Assembly (NCBI RefSeq): GCF_009765975.1 | Contig: NZ_LMUJ01000092.1 | Location: 214,510-278,509, forward strand | DNA length: 64,000 bases | DNA from: Acidisphaera sp. S103 | GTDB taxonomy: Bacteria; Pseudomonadota; Alphaproteobacteria; Acetobacterales; Acetobacteraceae | Direction of reading: 5' to 3' | Part shown: one piece after another, positions 54,935 through 64,000 of the stretch | Layout: each line of letters starts with the position of its first letter | Numbering within the stretch: the stretch's first letter is position 1 | Position numbers and translations under genes: made by a program | The notes under the pieces: generated by a model | Database searches by the model: none | The model's input: the letters and a program-made list of their open reading frames with translations, nothing else | Told to the model about the DNA's origin: nothing

Positions 54935-55804
54935 TCAGGTCGGCCTCACGCCGAAACGGTGGAACCAAGCTTGCGCGCGCTTCCATGCATCCTCGGCATC
55001 GGCCTGATGGTAGCTGGGCCGGTAGTCGGCGTGGAAGCCGTGCGGCGCGTCGGGATAGATGACGATATCGACGATCTTGTGCGCGGCCTTGGCCTTGGCT
55101 TCCGCCTGATGCACCGAGTCGACCGGGATGCTCTGATCCTGCGCGCCATACAGCCCCAGCACCGGGCATTTGATCTCGCCGGCGATATCCAGCGCCGTTT
55201 GCGGCTGGATCGGCGTCGGGGTGCCAAGCAGCGGGCCGTAGAACGCTACGGCCGCCTTCAGGTGCGGCGAGTGTGCCGCATACAGCCATGTCTGCCGCCC
55301 GCCGCGGCAGAATCCCATAACGCCAACGCGCGCGGGATCGCCGCCGTTGTGTGCAGCCCAGGCGGCGGTGGAATCCAGGTCCGCCATGTACTGCGCGTCC
55401 GGTGCCTTGGAGATCACGTCGGTCACGATCTGCTTCACATCGGTCATTTTCGACAGGTCGCCGATGCGGGCATAATACTCGGTCGCCACGGCCAGATAGC
55501 CCAGCTTCGCCCAACGCCGGCAGACATCCTTGATGTATTCGTGGACGCCGAAAATCTCCTCATTCACCAGGATCACCGGGAACCGGCCCTTGTGCGCGGG
55601 TTTCGCGTAATAGGCCGGCAGCGTCCCGTTGTTGGTCGGGATCTGGGTCTCACCGGCGTCCAGCCCGGTGGCATCGGTGTGGATTGCCTGTGCGTCCACC
55701 CGCTGCGTGGCCAGGGTAAAGCCGCTGATCAGCCCGGTCATCAGCACCCCGCGGCGGGCAAGCGGATAATCCTGAAGGCCCTTAATTTCGGTCAGGTCGT
55801 TCAT
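54935..55804 (-). CDS. Dienelactone hydrolase-family protein, probably exported
   Basis: 289-aa alpha/beta hydrolase with a Cys-His-Asp triad: NEEIFGVHEYIKD (structural Glu), Cys166 in GFCRGG, Asp223 in GAQDQSIP and His255 in DAPHGFH. An N-terminal ARRGVLMTGLISGFTLA segment with paired Arg could be a Tat-type signal, so the mature enzyme may be periplasmic. Dienelactone hydrolases open lactone rings in aromatic degradation, but many relatives have other ester substrates. ATG 55804 is used; the frame is open to 55855. Confidence 0.88.
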   Translation of the reverse strand: MNDLTEIKGLQDYPLARRGVLMTGLISGFTLATQRVDAQAIHTDATGLDAGETQIPTNNGTLPAYYAKPAHKGRFPVILVNEEIFGVHEYIKDVCRRWAKLGYLAVATEYYARIGDLSKMTDVKQIVTDVISKAPDAQYMADLDSTAAWAAHNGGDPARVGVMGFCRGGRQTWLYAAHSPHLKAAVAFYGPLLGTPTPIQPQTALDIAGEIKCPVLGLYGAQDQSIPVDSVHQAEAKAKAAHKIVDIVIYPDAPHGFHADYRPSYHQADAEDAWKRAQAWFHRFGVRPT

Positions 55805-55867
55805 ATTCGCTGTCTCTCCCCCGGAGGTGGACAAACCCGCCCCTGTCACGGGCACGGTATCGGACTG

Positions 55868-58257
<2,390 letters not shown>

Positions 58258-58273
58258 GGTAGGTTTTGGGGGG

Positions 58274-58304
58274 ACCCGTCCTGGGGGACTGGGGCGGGTT
58301 TTTT
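58274..58304 (+). terminator. Rho-independent terminator after icd
   Basis: ACCCGTCC pairs with GGGCGGGT (one G-U) around a loop of about 9 nt, followed directly by a run of six T. It separates icd from the convergent nitroreductase and lies 17 bp past the icd stop. Confidence 0.85.
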
Positions 58305-58309
58305 AGATA

Positions 58310-59032
58310 TTACGCCGGCCAGCTATTCTCCCAGGAGTCAGCGTGCACCACCTCCCTGAGCGGTCGCCGGCTCAGGAGACCGAATGGATTGACTGGCCAA
58401 CCAATCGGCATCATTGCGAAGCTGTCAAAATCGTCCGGTATTCGAAGGAGGGTCCGGACTTCATCCTCACAGCGCAGATGATTGGTGGTGATCGTGGTTC
58501 CCAGGCCCAAAGCACGACAAGCCAAGATCAGGTTCTGAATCGCCGGATAAATGCTGGCGCCGCGGATACGTTCGACGTAGGCAATTTCAGCCTCGTGCCG
58601 ATCTTGCATCTCCAAGGACAGGGCTTCCACGGGCGGCACAACCGGCTTGCGCAGACACGGGATCAAGATGACCGGCGCTTCGCCCATGTGGGCCCAGAGG
58701 TGGGCACCGGAGGTCATCATCTGGTTGAATTGCCCCTCCGTAAGATGCGCAGGCTTGCCGCGAGCGGCATACATGGCTTCCGCGATCTCTGACGCCTTGG
58801 CGTAAATCTCACCCAGTTTACGCCTCGTATCCGAAGCACGCACCACGACGAAGGACCAATTTTGCGAATTGCCGGCCGAGGGCGCCTGGATAGCCGCATC
58901 AAGGATGCGGGTAAGCAGTGCCTCGGGAACCGGATCTAGCTTAAAGCGCCTCATAGCCCGTGCTGAGTAGATGACTTCGAACAAGTTGACATCGGTCTCC
59001 CCTGAATGCCGCGCTTCAAGATTGTCTATCAT
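58310..59032 (-). CDS. Nitroreductase-family flavoprotein
   Basis: 240-aa FMN-dependent nitroreductase. It has the N-terminal SARAMRRFKLDPVPEALLTRILDAAIQAPSAGNSQNWSFVVV with the phosphate-binding RRF and the N-S-Q-N-W segment, an extended middle, and LGLGTTITTNHLRCEDEVR near the C-terminus. It may reduce nitro compounds, quinones or enones. The ATG at 59032 is used; a GTG at the VNLFEVIYS position is possible. It is divergent from the rubredoxin gene and may share its control region. Confidence 0.88.
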   Translation of the reverse strand: MIDNLEARHSGETDVNLFEVIYSARAMRRFKLDPVPEALLTRILDAAIQAPSAGNSQNWSFVVVRASDTRRKLGEIYAKASEIAEAMYAARGKPAHLTEGQFNQMMTSGAHLWAHMGEAPVILIPCLRKPVVPPVEALSLEMQDRHEAEIAYVERIRGASIYPAIQNLILACRALGLGTTITTNHLRCEDEVRTLLRIPDDFDSFAMMPIGWPVNPFGLLSRRPLREVVHADSWENSWPA

Positions 59033-59244
59033 CCTTGCCCCCTGCCCCACTTGCTCTCTTGGGGATCGTAAATGGTTAAGCGCACATAGGCCAAGGCGGC
59101 TTCCAACTGGGCGACATACTGTAGCCGTAAGAAGACCGCGTCGTATGCGCCGCGACAAAGCAGCTCAACGGAAGTCAACGACTGACTGCGGCACCTCTGC
59201 ACAAACATGAATGCTGATATGCGCCAGTCATCAAACCCAGCAGC

Positions 59245-59271
59245 TTGATCTTAGTAGCGCGCTACTATAAT
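59245..59271 (+). promoter_or_regulatory. Sigma70-type promoter of the rubredoxin operon
   Basis: A TATAAT (59266-59271) is preceded by TTGATC (59245-59250) with a short 15-bp spacer, about 35 bp upstream of the rubredoxin start. A perfect palindrome covers the spacer, so a bound regulator would block polymerase. Confidence 0.65.
59252..59267. promoter_or_regulatory. Palindromic operator candidate 1 (TAGTAGCGCGCTACTA)
   Basis: Perfect 16-nt palindrome between and overlapping the -35/-10 elements of the rubredoxin gene. Half-sites start TAGT/ACTA, as does the palindrome before the GntR gene at 61135-61149. The FCD-type GntR regulator at the end of the cluster is the obvious candidate ligand-responsive repressor. 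Confidence 0.65.
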
Positions 59272-59306
59272 ACGTCGTGCGTCACATAGACGCAGGACAC
59301 TAGCAC

Positions 59307-59522
59307 ATGAACATCACCCTCAAACGCCTCGTTTGCCTCGGCTGCGGGTTCTCATACGACGAGGCTCTCGGCTTGCCTGAACATGGGATCCCCCCGGGGA
59401 CTCGTTGGACCGACCTGCCAGAAGACTGGGTCTGTCCCGACTGCGGAACACCAAAGAGCCAGTTCGAGATGGTCGTCATCGGCTACGCCGAAGGCGGTTC
59501 TCCCCTCGCACAAAACGCTTAG
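59307..59522 (+). CDS. Rubredoxin
   Basis: 71-aa iron protein with two knuckles, Cys10-x2-Cys13 and Cys43-x2-Cys46, and the classic GxSYDEALG...[17 protein letters not shown]. It has a 14-residue C-terminal extension. It transfers single electrons at low potential, typically to an oxygenase or oxidase. The usual partner alkane hydroxylase or rubredoxin reductase is not in the window, so partners here are open; the divergent nitroreductase or a downstream enzyme could be involved. It is the first gene of the regulated cluster. Confidence 0.95.
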   Translation: MNITLKRLVCLGCGFSYDEALGLPEHGIPPGTRWTDLPEDWVCPDCGTPKSQFEMVVIGYAEGGSPLAQNA

Positions 59523-59631
59523 AGCTGGGTGACTTCGCTTTCGCTCAACATTCAGCTCCAGGTCTTTGTTTGATCGCGTGATTCAGGCCTCCGGTCATCA
59601 CGCTCCAACAATTCTCTGAAGGAACAGAACG

Positions 59632-60438
59632 ATGACACAGTCATTCGTGCTTCGCGCCAACGACCGCGGCCACACCGTTGTCCGTTCGGAAGGCAGCTCT
59701 GCCGCGTATGTCGCTGGTCACACCCCAAGCAACTTCGTCAGCCGTGAGTCGAGTTTCAATTTCCACGAATACCAGAGCGGGCGCCCGGGGTTTGGTGCCA
59801 TACGCGTATTCGGTGACGAGACGTTCCACGGCGCAGGATGCGGCTACAACATGCATGCGCACCACAATTTCGTCATCTGCGCCTTCGTGCTTGAAGGTGA
59901 GCTGACGCACATCAACACCGCCGGCCGGGGCACGGTCGATCAGCTACAACAGGGCGACTACTACGTTTTTTCGGCCGGCTCAGGCGGCAAGCATTGCGAA
60001 CTGAGTATCGGTCCGGAAGATATGCACGCCATCTATCTCTGGCTGATGCCGAACAAGCTTTACCTTCCCCCGACCTATCATCGGGCTCACTTCGACATTC
60101 GCACGCGCCGCAATCGCATCGTGCAACTGGTTGGAGACGGCGATGGCGCTTTGCCGGTTCCCCAGGATCTTCGCGTCTCTCGTCTGATCACTGATCGGCC
60201 GGGTGCTTATACCTATACGCCGCGCAGTGCCGAGTACGGCACGTACTTATTCGTGAAAGAGGGCCAGGTGCGATGCGGCGATGTCGCGCTTGGGCCGCGG
60301 GACAGTCTCGGCATCAACGGTGTCGATAAGATCGAGTGCGATGTCGCGGACACCACGGATGTGTTCTTCGTCGAGACCGTCATGTTCGACGAAGCGCGCA
60401 TCAACGCATGGGAGCAAGAGCACGGTGACCACGACTAA
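59632..60438 (+). CDS. Pirin-like bicupin
   Basis: 268-aa two-cupin protein related to pirin. The N-terminal cupin keeps the metal ligands His75, His77, His121 and Glu123 (spacing of about 46 residues as in pirin; NMHAHHNFVI and KHCEL). The C-terminal cupin has degenerate ligands. Pirins bind iron; some have quercetin-dioxygenase activity and others act as redox regulators. It follows rubredoxin by 109 bp and has a ribosome site (GAAGGAAC), so it may be cotranscribed. Confidence 0.85.
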   Translation: MTQSFVLRANDRGHTVVRSEGSSAAYVAGHTPSNFVSRESSFNFHEYQSGRPGFGAIRVFGDETFHGAGCGYNMHAHHNFVICAFVLEGELTHINTAGRGTVDQLQQGDYYVFSAGSGGKHCELSIGPEDMHAIYLWLMPNKLYLPPTYHRAHFDIRTRRNRIVQLVGDGDGALPVPQDLRVSRLITDRPGAYTYTPRSAEYGTYLFVKEGQVRCGDVALGPRDSLGINGVDKIECDVADTTDVFFVETVMFDEARINAWEQEHGDHD

Positions 60439-60473
60439 GCCGTTCGCAACCTGACAGCACAATGGAGACTATC

Positions 60474-61037
60474 ATGCCTATCATGGACGTACGTTACGCA
60501 ACGGGAAGCCTTAATGCCGCCAGTAAATCCGTACTGGCCAATCGGCTCACCGATATCCTGGTCCGGATGGAAGGAGGTGCCAATACGACTGGCGGCCGCG
60601 CCTTTGCGTGGGTTTGCTTCACCGAAATCGCCGAGGACAATCTCTGGATCGCCGGGCAGCGGAATGTTGGGTCCGAGGTCGGCCCCACATTCCTGGTAAA
60701 CATTTCTGTGCCAGAATGTTACATGAACCGCGCACACAAGAACGAGGTGCATGCCTGGATCGCATCCGCGATAGCGGACGCAACCGGCGAAGTGGCATCT
60801 GACCTTCGCATCCTGACGATCATCGACGAAGTGACGGAGGGTAACTGGGGGAGCCGGGGAATGCCGATCAGCCTTGGATCGATCGCCGTGGCGGTCGGTC
60901 AGCCACGGGATGGTGAGCGCTTGCAGTGGTCACGCGCCTATTTCGAAGCAAAGGCACGCGCCATTGCAGCGGCGGGATTCCCGACAGACATGGGCGGTCT
61001 GCCATCATCCATGTCGCGCGCGTTGGAGAAGGTCTAG
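60474..61037 (+). CDS. Double-fold tautomerase-superfamily protein
   Basis: 187-aa protein, about three times the size of 4-oxalocrotonate tautomerase. After removal of Met the catalytic Pro (MPIMDV) would be N-terminal, which decides the start at 60474 over an ATG at 60462. Two beta-alpha-beta halves can be read: the first with NLWIAGQ, the second with TFLVNISVPE...HAWIASAIADATGE and IIDEVTEGNWGS. This looks like a fused 4-OT-like protein acting on an enol or halogenated acid. It follows the bicupin by 35 bp. Confidence 0.8.
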   Translation: MPIMDVRYATGSLNAASKSVLANRLTDILVRMEGGANTTGGRAFAWVCFTEIAEDNLWIAGQRNVGSEVGPTFLVNISVPECYMNRAHKNEVHAWIASAIADATGEVASDLRILTIIDEVTEGNWGSRGMPISLGSIAVAVGQPRDGERLQWSRAYFEAKARAIAAAGFPTDMGGLPSSMSRALEKV

Positions 61038-61134
61038 CGGTGTCTGCACCCGTTGCAACAACGAAGCCGGTCTGCGTGCTTTCATGGCGTGGACCGGTCT
61101 GTTGGCATTAATTTTCGCTCGCCCATGGACATAT

Positions 61135-61149
61135 TAGTGTAGCACACTA
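61135..61149. promoter_or_regulatory. Palindromic operator candidate 2 (TAGTGT-AGC-ACACTA)
   Basis: Perfect 6-3-6 inverted repeat 50 bp upstream of the GntR start, resembling candidate 1 in its TAGT/ACTA ends. A second stem (AGGCGTT/AACGCCT, 61153-61176) lies between it and the gene. Autoregulation by the GntR protein is the likely meaning. Confidence 0.65.
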
Positions 61150-61199
61150 CCTAGGCGTTTTGAATCTCTAACGCCTGGCTAAAGGATGTCGGAAGACAC

Positions 61200-61865
61200 A
61201 TGGATCAGAACCTACGCGAGCAGGTCGTGCAGCACGTGCGCGCCGAGATCATCTCCGGGCAGAGTGCGGCCGGGACGATGTATTCCGTGCCAGCCTTGGC
61301 CGAGGATCTTGGTGTCTCCACGACGCCCGTTCGTGAGGCGCTGCTCGAGCTCGCACGCAATGGGCTGATTGAGCCTGTCCGCAACCGGGGCTTCAGAGTG
61401 CTGGAACCGACGATCGAAGCACTCCGTGAGCTTTTCGAGATGCGGGAGCTACTCGAGGTACGCGCTGCTGAGCTCCTGGCCCGGCGCGCCCCAAAGCAAC
61501 TGGAAGGCTTAAGCCGACTTGCTGACGACGTGAGGGACGCGGTCAAGGCTGACGACGTACACGGCTATCTGGAGACCGATCGGCGCTTCCATCAGGCCTT
61601 CATTGCCGCCGCGGGCAACACGCTTCTGACCGAAATGGCAATGGCGGCGCGTGACAAAATGCGACTGTATGGAATCTCGTCCCGAGCAGGACAAGAGAGA
61701 CAGGCAGCATCGGTGGCGGAACACTACAAGCTCATCGAGCTTTCGATCGCGGGGGATGTAAAGTCGATCAAAGCTCTTATGAAGGAGCATATCCGAACCT
61801 GGGAGCCGATCTTCGTGGAAGCCCTGCAGAAAAGCGGCCGAAAACCGTTACAAGGGCGCTCCTAA
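61200..61865 (+). CDS. GntR-family regulator with FCD domain
   Basis: 221-aa repressor-type regulator: residues 1-70 form the winged helix (LREQVVQHVRAEIISGQ, STTPVREALLELARNGLIEP) and residues 80-210 the all-helical FCD ligand domain, with a metal/effector-binding Asp and His set (ETDRRFHQAFIAAAGN). FCD members usually sense organic acids, which suits a catabolic operon. A GGAAG ribosome site precedes the ATG at 61200. It closes the redox cluster and probably acts on the two palindromes at 59252 and 61135. Confidence 0.92.
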   Translation: MDQNLREQVVQHVRAEIISGQSAAGTMYSVPALAEDLGVSTTPVREALLELARNGLIEPVRNRGFRVLEPTIEALRELFEMRELLEVRAAELLARRAPKQLEGLSRLADDVRDAVKADDVHGYLETDRRFHQAFIAAAGNTLLTEMAMAARDKMRLYGISSRAGQERQAASVAEHYKLIELSIAGDVKSIKALMKEHIRTWEPIFVEALQKSGRKPLQGRS

Positions 61866-62106
61866 ACACGGGCCCGCGCGATTCCGTGGTGCCGCCCTGG
61901 ACGCAGCGGTCGATTATGATCGGTTGGATCTGGCCCGGCACGTTCTTGCAGATGATCGGCTTGCGGAAGATCGTGCCGTTCCCGTTCGGCCTCCCCGGCC
62001 CGCGATCAGGTTGTGTCTCCGGTCCTATTGGGACTAGGAGTTGCCTCGCGCGGCCCCGGCCGCCGCACGCCGCCCAATCGTTCCCACCCGATTTGCCGCC
62101 TGGATC
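61866..62106. other. 241-bp spacer before the sensor kinase
   Basis: No ORF with recognisable similarity is seen on either strand; short frames in it look like chance products of GC-rich DNA. No terminator or clear promoter could be identified. Confidence 0.5.
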
Positions 62107-64000
62107 ATGAAGCCGGACAAGCACTTCGTATCCGCCGCCGGCATTGTCCTGGCGGCCGCCTGCCTGATCGCGCTGACGTGGGTCGGCACGATGGAGGCGA
62201 TTCGCACTCAACGCGCCGACACCGCCGCCCGCGCGACGGCGACGCTGACGAACCAAGCGCTGACCTTCACCGAACAGGTCAACCGGCAGATCCTGACGCT
62301 CGACCAGACCCTGCGGATCCTGGTCGCCGCCTGGGCGGCCAATCCGCGCGACTTCGACCTCAACGCATGGCACGATCAAGTAGTCGGGCTGAACGGACTG
62401 AGCCGCGACATGGTGCTGACGGACGCAAACGGCATCATCCGCCAATCGACCGTCAATGAGGCGATCAATCAGAACGCCTCCGGCCTCGATTATTTTCGTG
62501 CCCTGGCCAGTCCGTCCGACTCGGGCGATGGGATGTATATCGGCCCGGCCGCGATCGACGGCCTCATGCGGCAGTGGCACCTGAACGTCGCGCGAGCGCT
62601 GCATTTTCCGGACGGATCGTTCGCCGGCGCGATCGATACCGACTACCGGATCGCGGCGATCACCGATGTGTTCAGCCAGACCGACCTTGGTGCCGGCGCC
62701 TTCGTGACACTGGTCGGGCTGGATGACGGCAGGCTGCGTGGTTCGGTCGGGCCGGCAAGTGTCGATCCCGGCGCAAGCGTGAGCGACACGCCGATGTTCG
62801 CCGCCATCCGGGATACCGACAACGGTGTCTGGACAGGCCCCTCCCCCACCGATGCCGTCGTGCGCATCCACGCATTCCGCCACATTCCCGGTCGGAACCT
62901 CGCCGTCGTCGTGGCGATGAGTGAAACCGAAGCGATGCGGCCGGCCACGATCTGGCGCGAAGACGCGGACACGTTCGCCGGCTTTATCACTGTGCTGCTG
63001 GCCGTCCTGGCGCTTGTGTTGGTGCGCGGCACGAGGCTGGCACGCCGCCGCGCCGTGCTGGCGGCGGAAGACCGGGCCGTCCTGGCTTCGTCCAACGCAC
63101 AGCTTGAGGTTGCCCGGGCCTTAGCGTCCGCAAAGGCGGAACAACTCGAAGCGACACTGGCCAGCATGCATGACGGCGTATCGATATTCGATGCCCATGT
63201 GTGCCTCGTCGAATGGAACCCGCGATTTCCGGTCGTTGCCGGCGTCCCGCCGGAAATCCTGCGGGTCGGCCTGCCGATGGAAGAGGTCCTCCGCGCCCAG
63301 ATCGCAACTGGCCAATTTGGCTGGATCACCGATCCGGAAGCCGAGGTCGAACGTCGGATGGCACGCCTGCGCGTCGCACCGTTCGGTGTGGTTCAACGGC
63401 CTCGGCCGGATGGCCACATACTGGAATTGCGGCGCAGCCGGCTGCCTGACGGCGGCTTCCTCACCCTCTACACCGACATCACCGAACGCAGACAGGCCGA
63501 GGAAAGCCTGCGTCAGGCCAAGGAAGCGGCAGACATCGCGAACACCGAAAGGTCCCGGTTCGTGGCGATCATCAGCCACGAAATCCGGACGCCGTTGAAC
63601 GCACTGCTCAACACGATACGACTGTTGAGCGACAGTGTCCTTGCTCCCGCACAAAGGTCGCTGCTGGCGATGGCTCACCAGTCGGGCGACGTACTGTTCG
63701 GGCTTATCAACGACATCCTGGACATGTCGCAGATGGAAGCCGGCAAGCTGACCGTCCGCCCCAGTCTGTTCGAGCTACGACCGTTGCTGGAAAGCTGTGT
63801 CGAGATGTTCGCCACGCAAGCCGCGAACCGCGGCATCTCCATCCGCATCGCCATCGCCGAGGGAACGCCGCAGACTCTGCTTACCGATCCAGGCCGGTTG
63901 CGTCAGGTGCAACTCAACCTGCTCTCGAACGCGGTGAAATACGCCCGTCCTGGCGTGGTATGGCTGACCGTGGAACCCGGACACGACGCCCGGGCGGCAA
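62107..64000 (+). CDS. Membrane sensor histidine kinase (3' truncated by window)
   Basis: At least 631 aa and still open at the right edge. There is an N-terminal span (about 8-30), an extracytoplasmic Cache-like sensory domain to about 285, a second span near 290-309, a PAS-type module around 340-460, and a HisKA domain with His491 in SHEIRTPLN. The ATP domain begins with the N-box NLLSNAVKYA near the end. The missing part may contain the rest of the ATPase and possibly a receiver domain. The upstream frame could start earlier with TTG at 62041, but ATG 62107 suits the membrane span. Confidence 0.9.
   Translation, partial: MKPDKHFVSAAGIVLAAACLIALTWVGTMEAIRTQRADTAARATATLTNQALTFTEQVNRQILTLDQTLRILVAAWAANPRDFDLNAWHDQVVGLNGLSRDMVLTDANGIIRQSTVNEAINQNASGLDYFRALASPSDSGDGMYIGPAAIDGLMRQWHLNVARALHFPDGSFAGAIDTDYRIAAITDVFSQTDLGAGAFVTLVGLDDGRLRGSVGPASVDPGASVSDTPMFAAIRDTDNGVWTGPSPTDAVVRIHAFRHIPGRNLAVVVAMSETEAMRPATIWREDADTFAGFITVLLAVLALVLVRGTRLARRRAVLAAEDRAVLASSNAQLEVARALASAKAEQLEATLASMHDGVSIFDAHVCLVEWNPRFPVVAGVPPEILRVGLPMEEVLRAQIATGQFGWITDPEAEVERRMARLRVAPFGVVQRPRPDGHILELRRSRLPDGGFLTLYTDITERRQAEESLRQAKEAADIANTERSRFVAIISHEIRTPLNALLNTIRLLSDSVLAPAQRSLLAMAHQSGDVLFGLINDILDMSQMEAGKLTVRPSLFELRPLLESCVEMFATQAANRGISIRIAIAEGTPQTLLTDPGRLRQVQLNLLSNAVKYARPGVVWLTVEPGHDARAA

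Noticed and set aside
59292-59303. GCAGGACACTAG matching the right end of the element at 3.5 kb
   Set aside because: Only 12 bases agree and the rest of the element is missing, so this may be chance.
61777-62883. 368-codon minus-strand frame over the sensor kinase
   Set aside because: The plus strand holds an unmistakable histidine kinase in one continuous frame.

Overview
The window looks like about 64 kb of chromosome from a GC-rich alphaproteobacterium, probably Acetobacteraceae/Rhodospirillales. The grounds are the ubiE/mutM/coaBC, rplU-rpmA-obgE-proB and serC-serA neighbourhoods, a monomeric NADP-isocitrate dehydrogenase, abundant GTG starts with 4-bp GTGA/ATGA overlaps, and palindromic intergenic repeats of a type common in alphaproteobacteria. 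Family assignment is inference; no rRNA is present. Genes are densely packed, with no gene-free stretch over 300 bp.

Layout. 1-3.5 kb: coaBC (partial), ubiE, mutM and a ClpP-fold exported protein, followed by a hairpin-rich 133-bp element. 3.7-9.0 kb: a coupled acyl-CoA catabolic operon (EthD-like protein, acyl-CoA ligase, octopine-dehydrogenase-like protein, 3-hydroxyacyl-CoA dehydrogenase, enoyl-CoA hydratase). 9.2-14.6 kb: an EAL protein, a double-domain 862-aa type III CoA-transferase, an alpha/beta hydrolase and a Uma2 nuclease. 14.6-20.2 kb: a Liv-type ABC importer with two tandem, equal-length binding proteins. 20.3-24.3 kb: phosphoesterase, Phd/PIN toxin-antitoxin pair, and an acyl-CoA-dehydrogenase/LLM/VOC operon. 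24.3-30.1 kb: proB-obgE-rpmA-rplU with a clear promoter, then serA-serC with a structured leader. 30.3-35.9 kb: two small proteins, a sugar aminotransferase/epimerase pair, and a metal ABC transporter led by a 33-aa membrane peptide behind a Zur-like site, divergent from DUF445.

36-48 kb: four more LLM-type flavin oxidoreductases, MFS/LysR, a hydroxyisobutyrate-dehydrogenase-like gene, an LVIVD-repeat protein, an SDR, an aminotransferase and an HpcH aldolase, with palindromic repeats between them. 48-49.8 kb: an ATP-dependent DNA ligase and tRNA-Pro(GGG). 50-53.3 kb: two convergent glycosyltransferases. 53.5-58.3 kb: MmgE/PrpD, dienelactone hydrolase and monomeric isocitrate dehydrogenase with a terminator. 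58.3-61.9 kb: a self-contained redox cluster (nitroreductase divergent from rubredoxin, pirin-like bicupin and double-fold tautomerase) ending in a GntR/FCD regulator, with palindromic operator candidates upstream of the rubredoxin and upstream of the regulator. 62.1 kb to the end: a truncated membrane sensor histidine kinase.

Taken together, the accessory gene content points to a soil or water heterotroph with much uptake and acyl-CoA/flavin catabolic capacity. The least conventional items are the 58-62 kb redox regulon, the 33-aa peptide coupled to the metal transporter, and the ordered catabolic operon at 3.7-9 kb.
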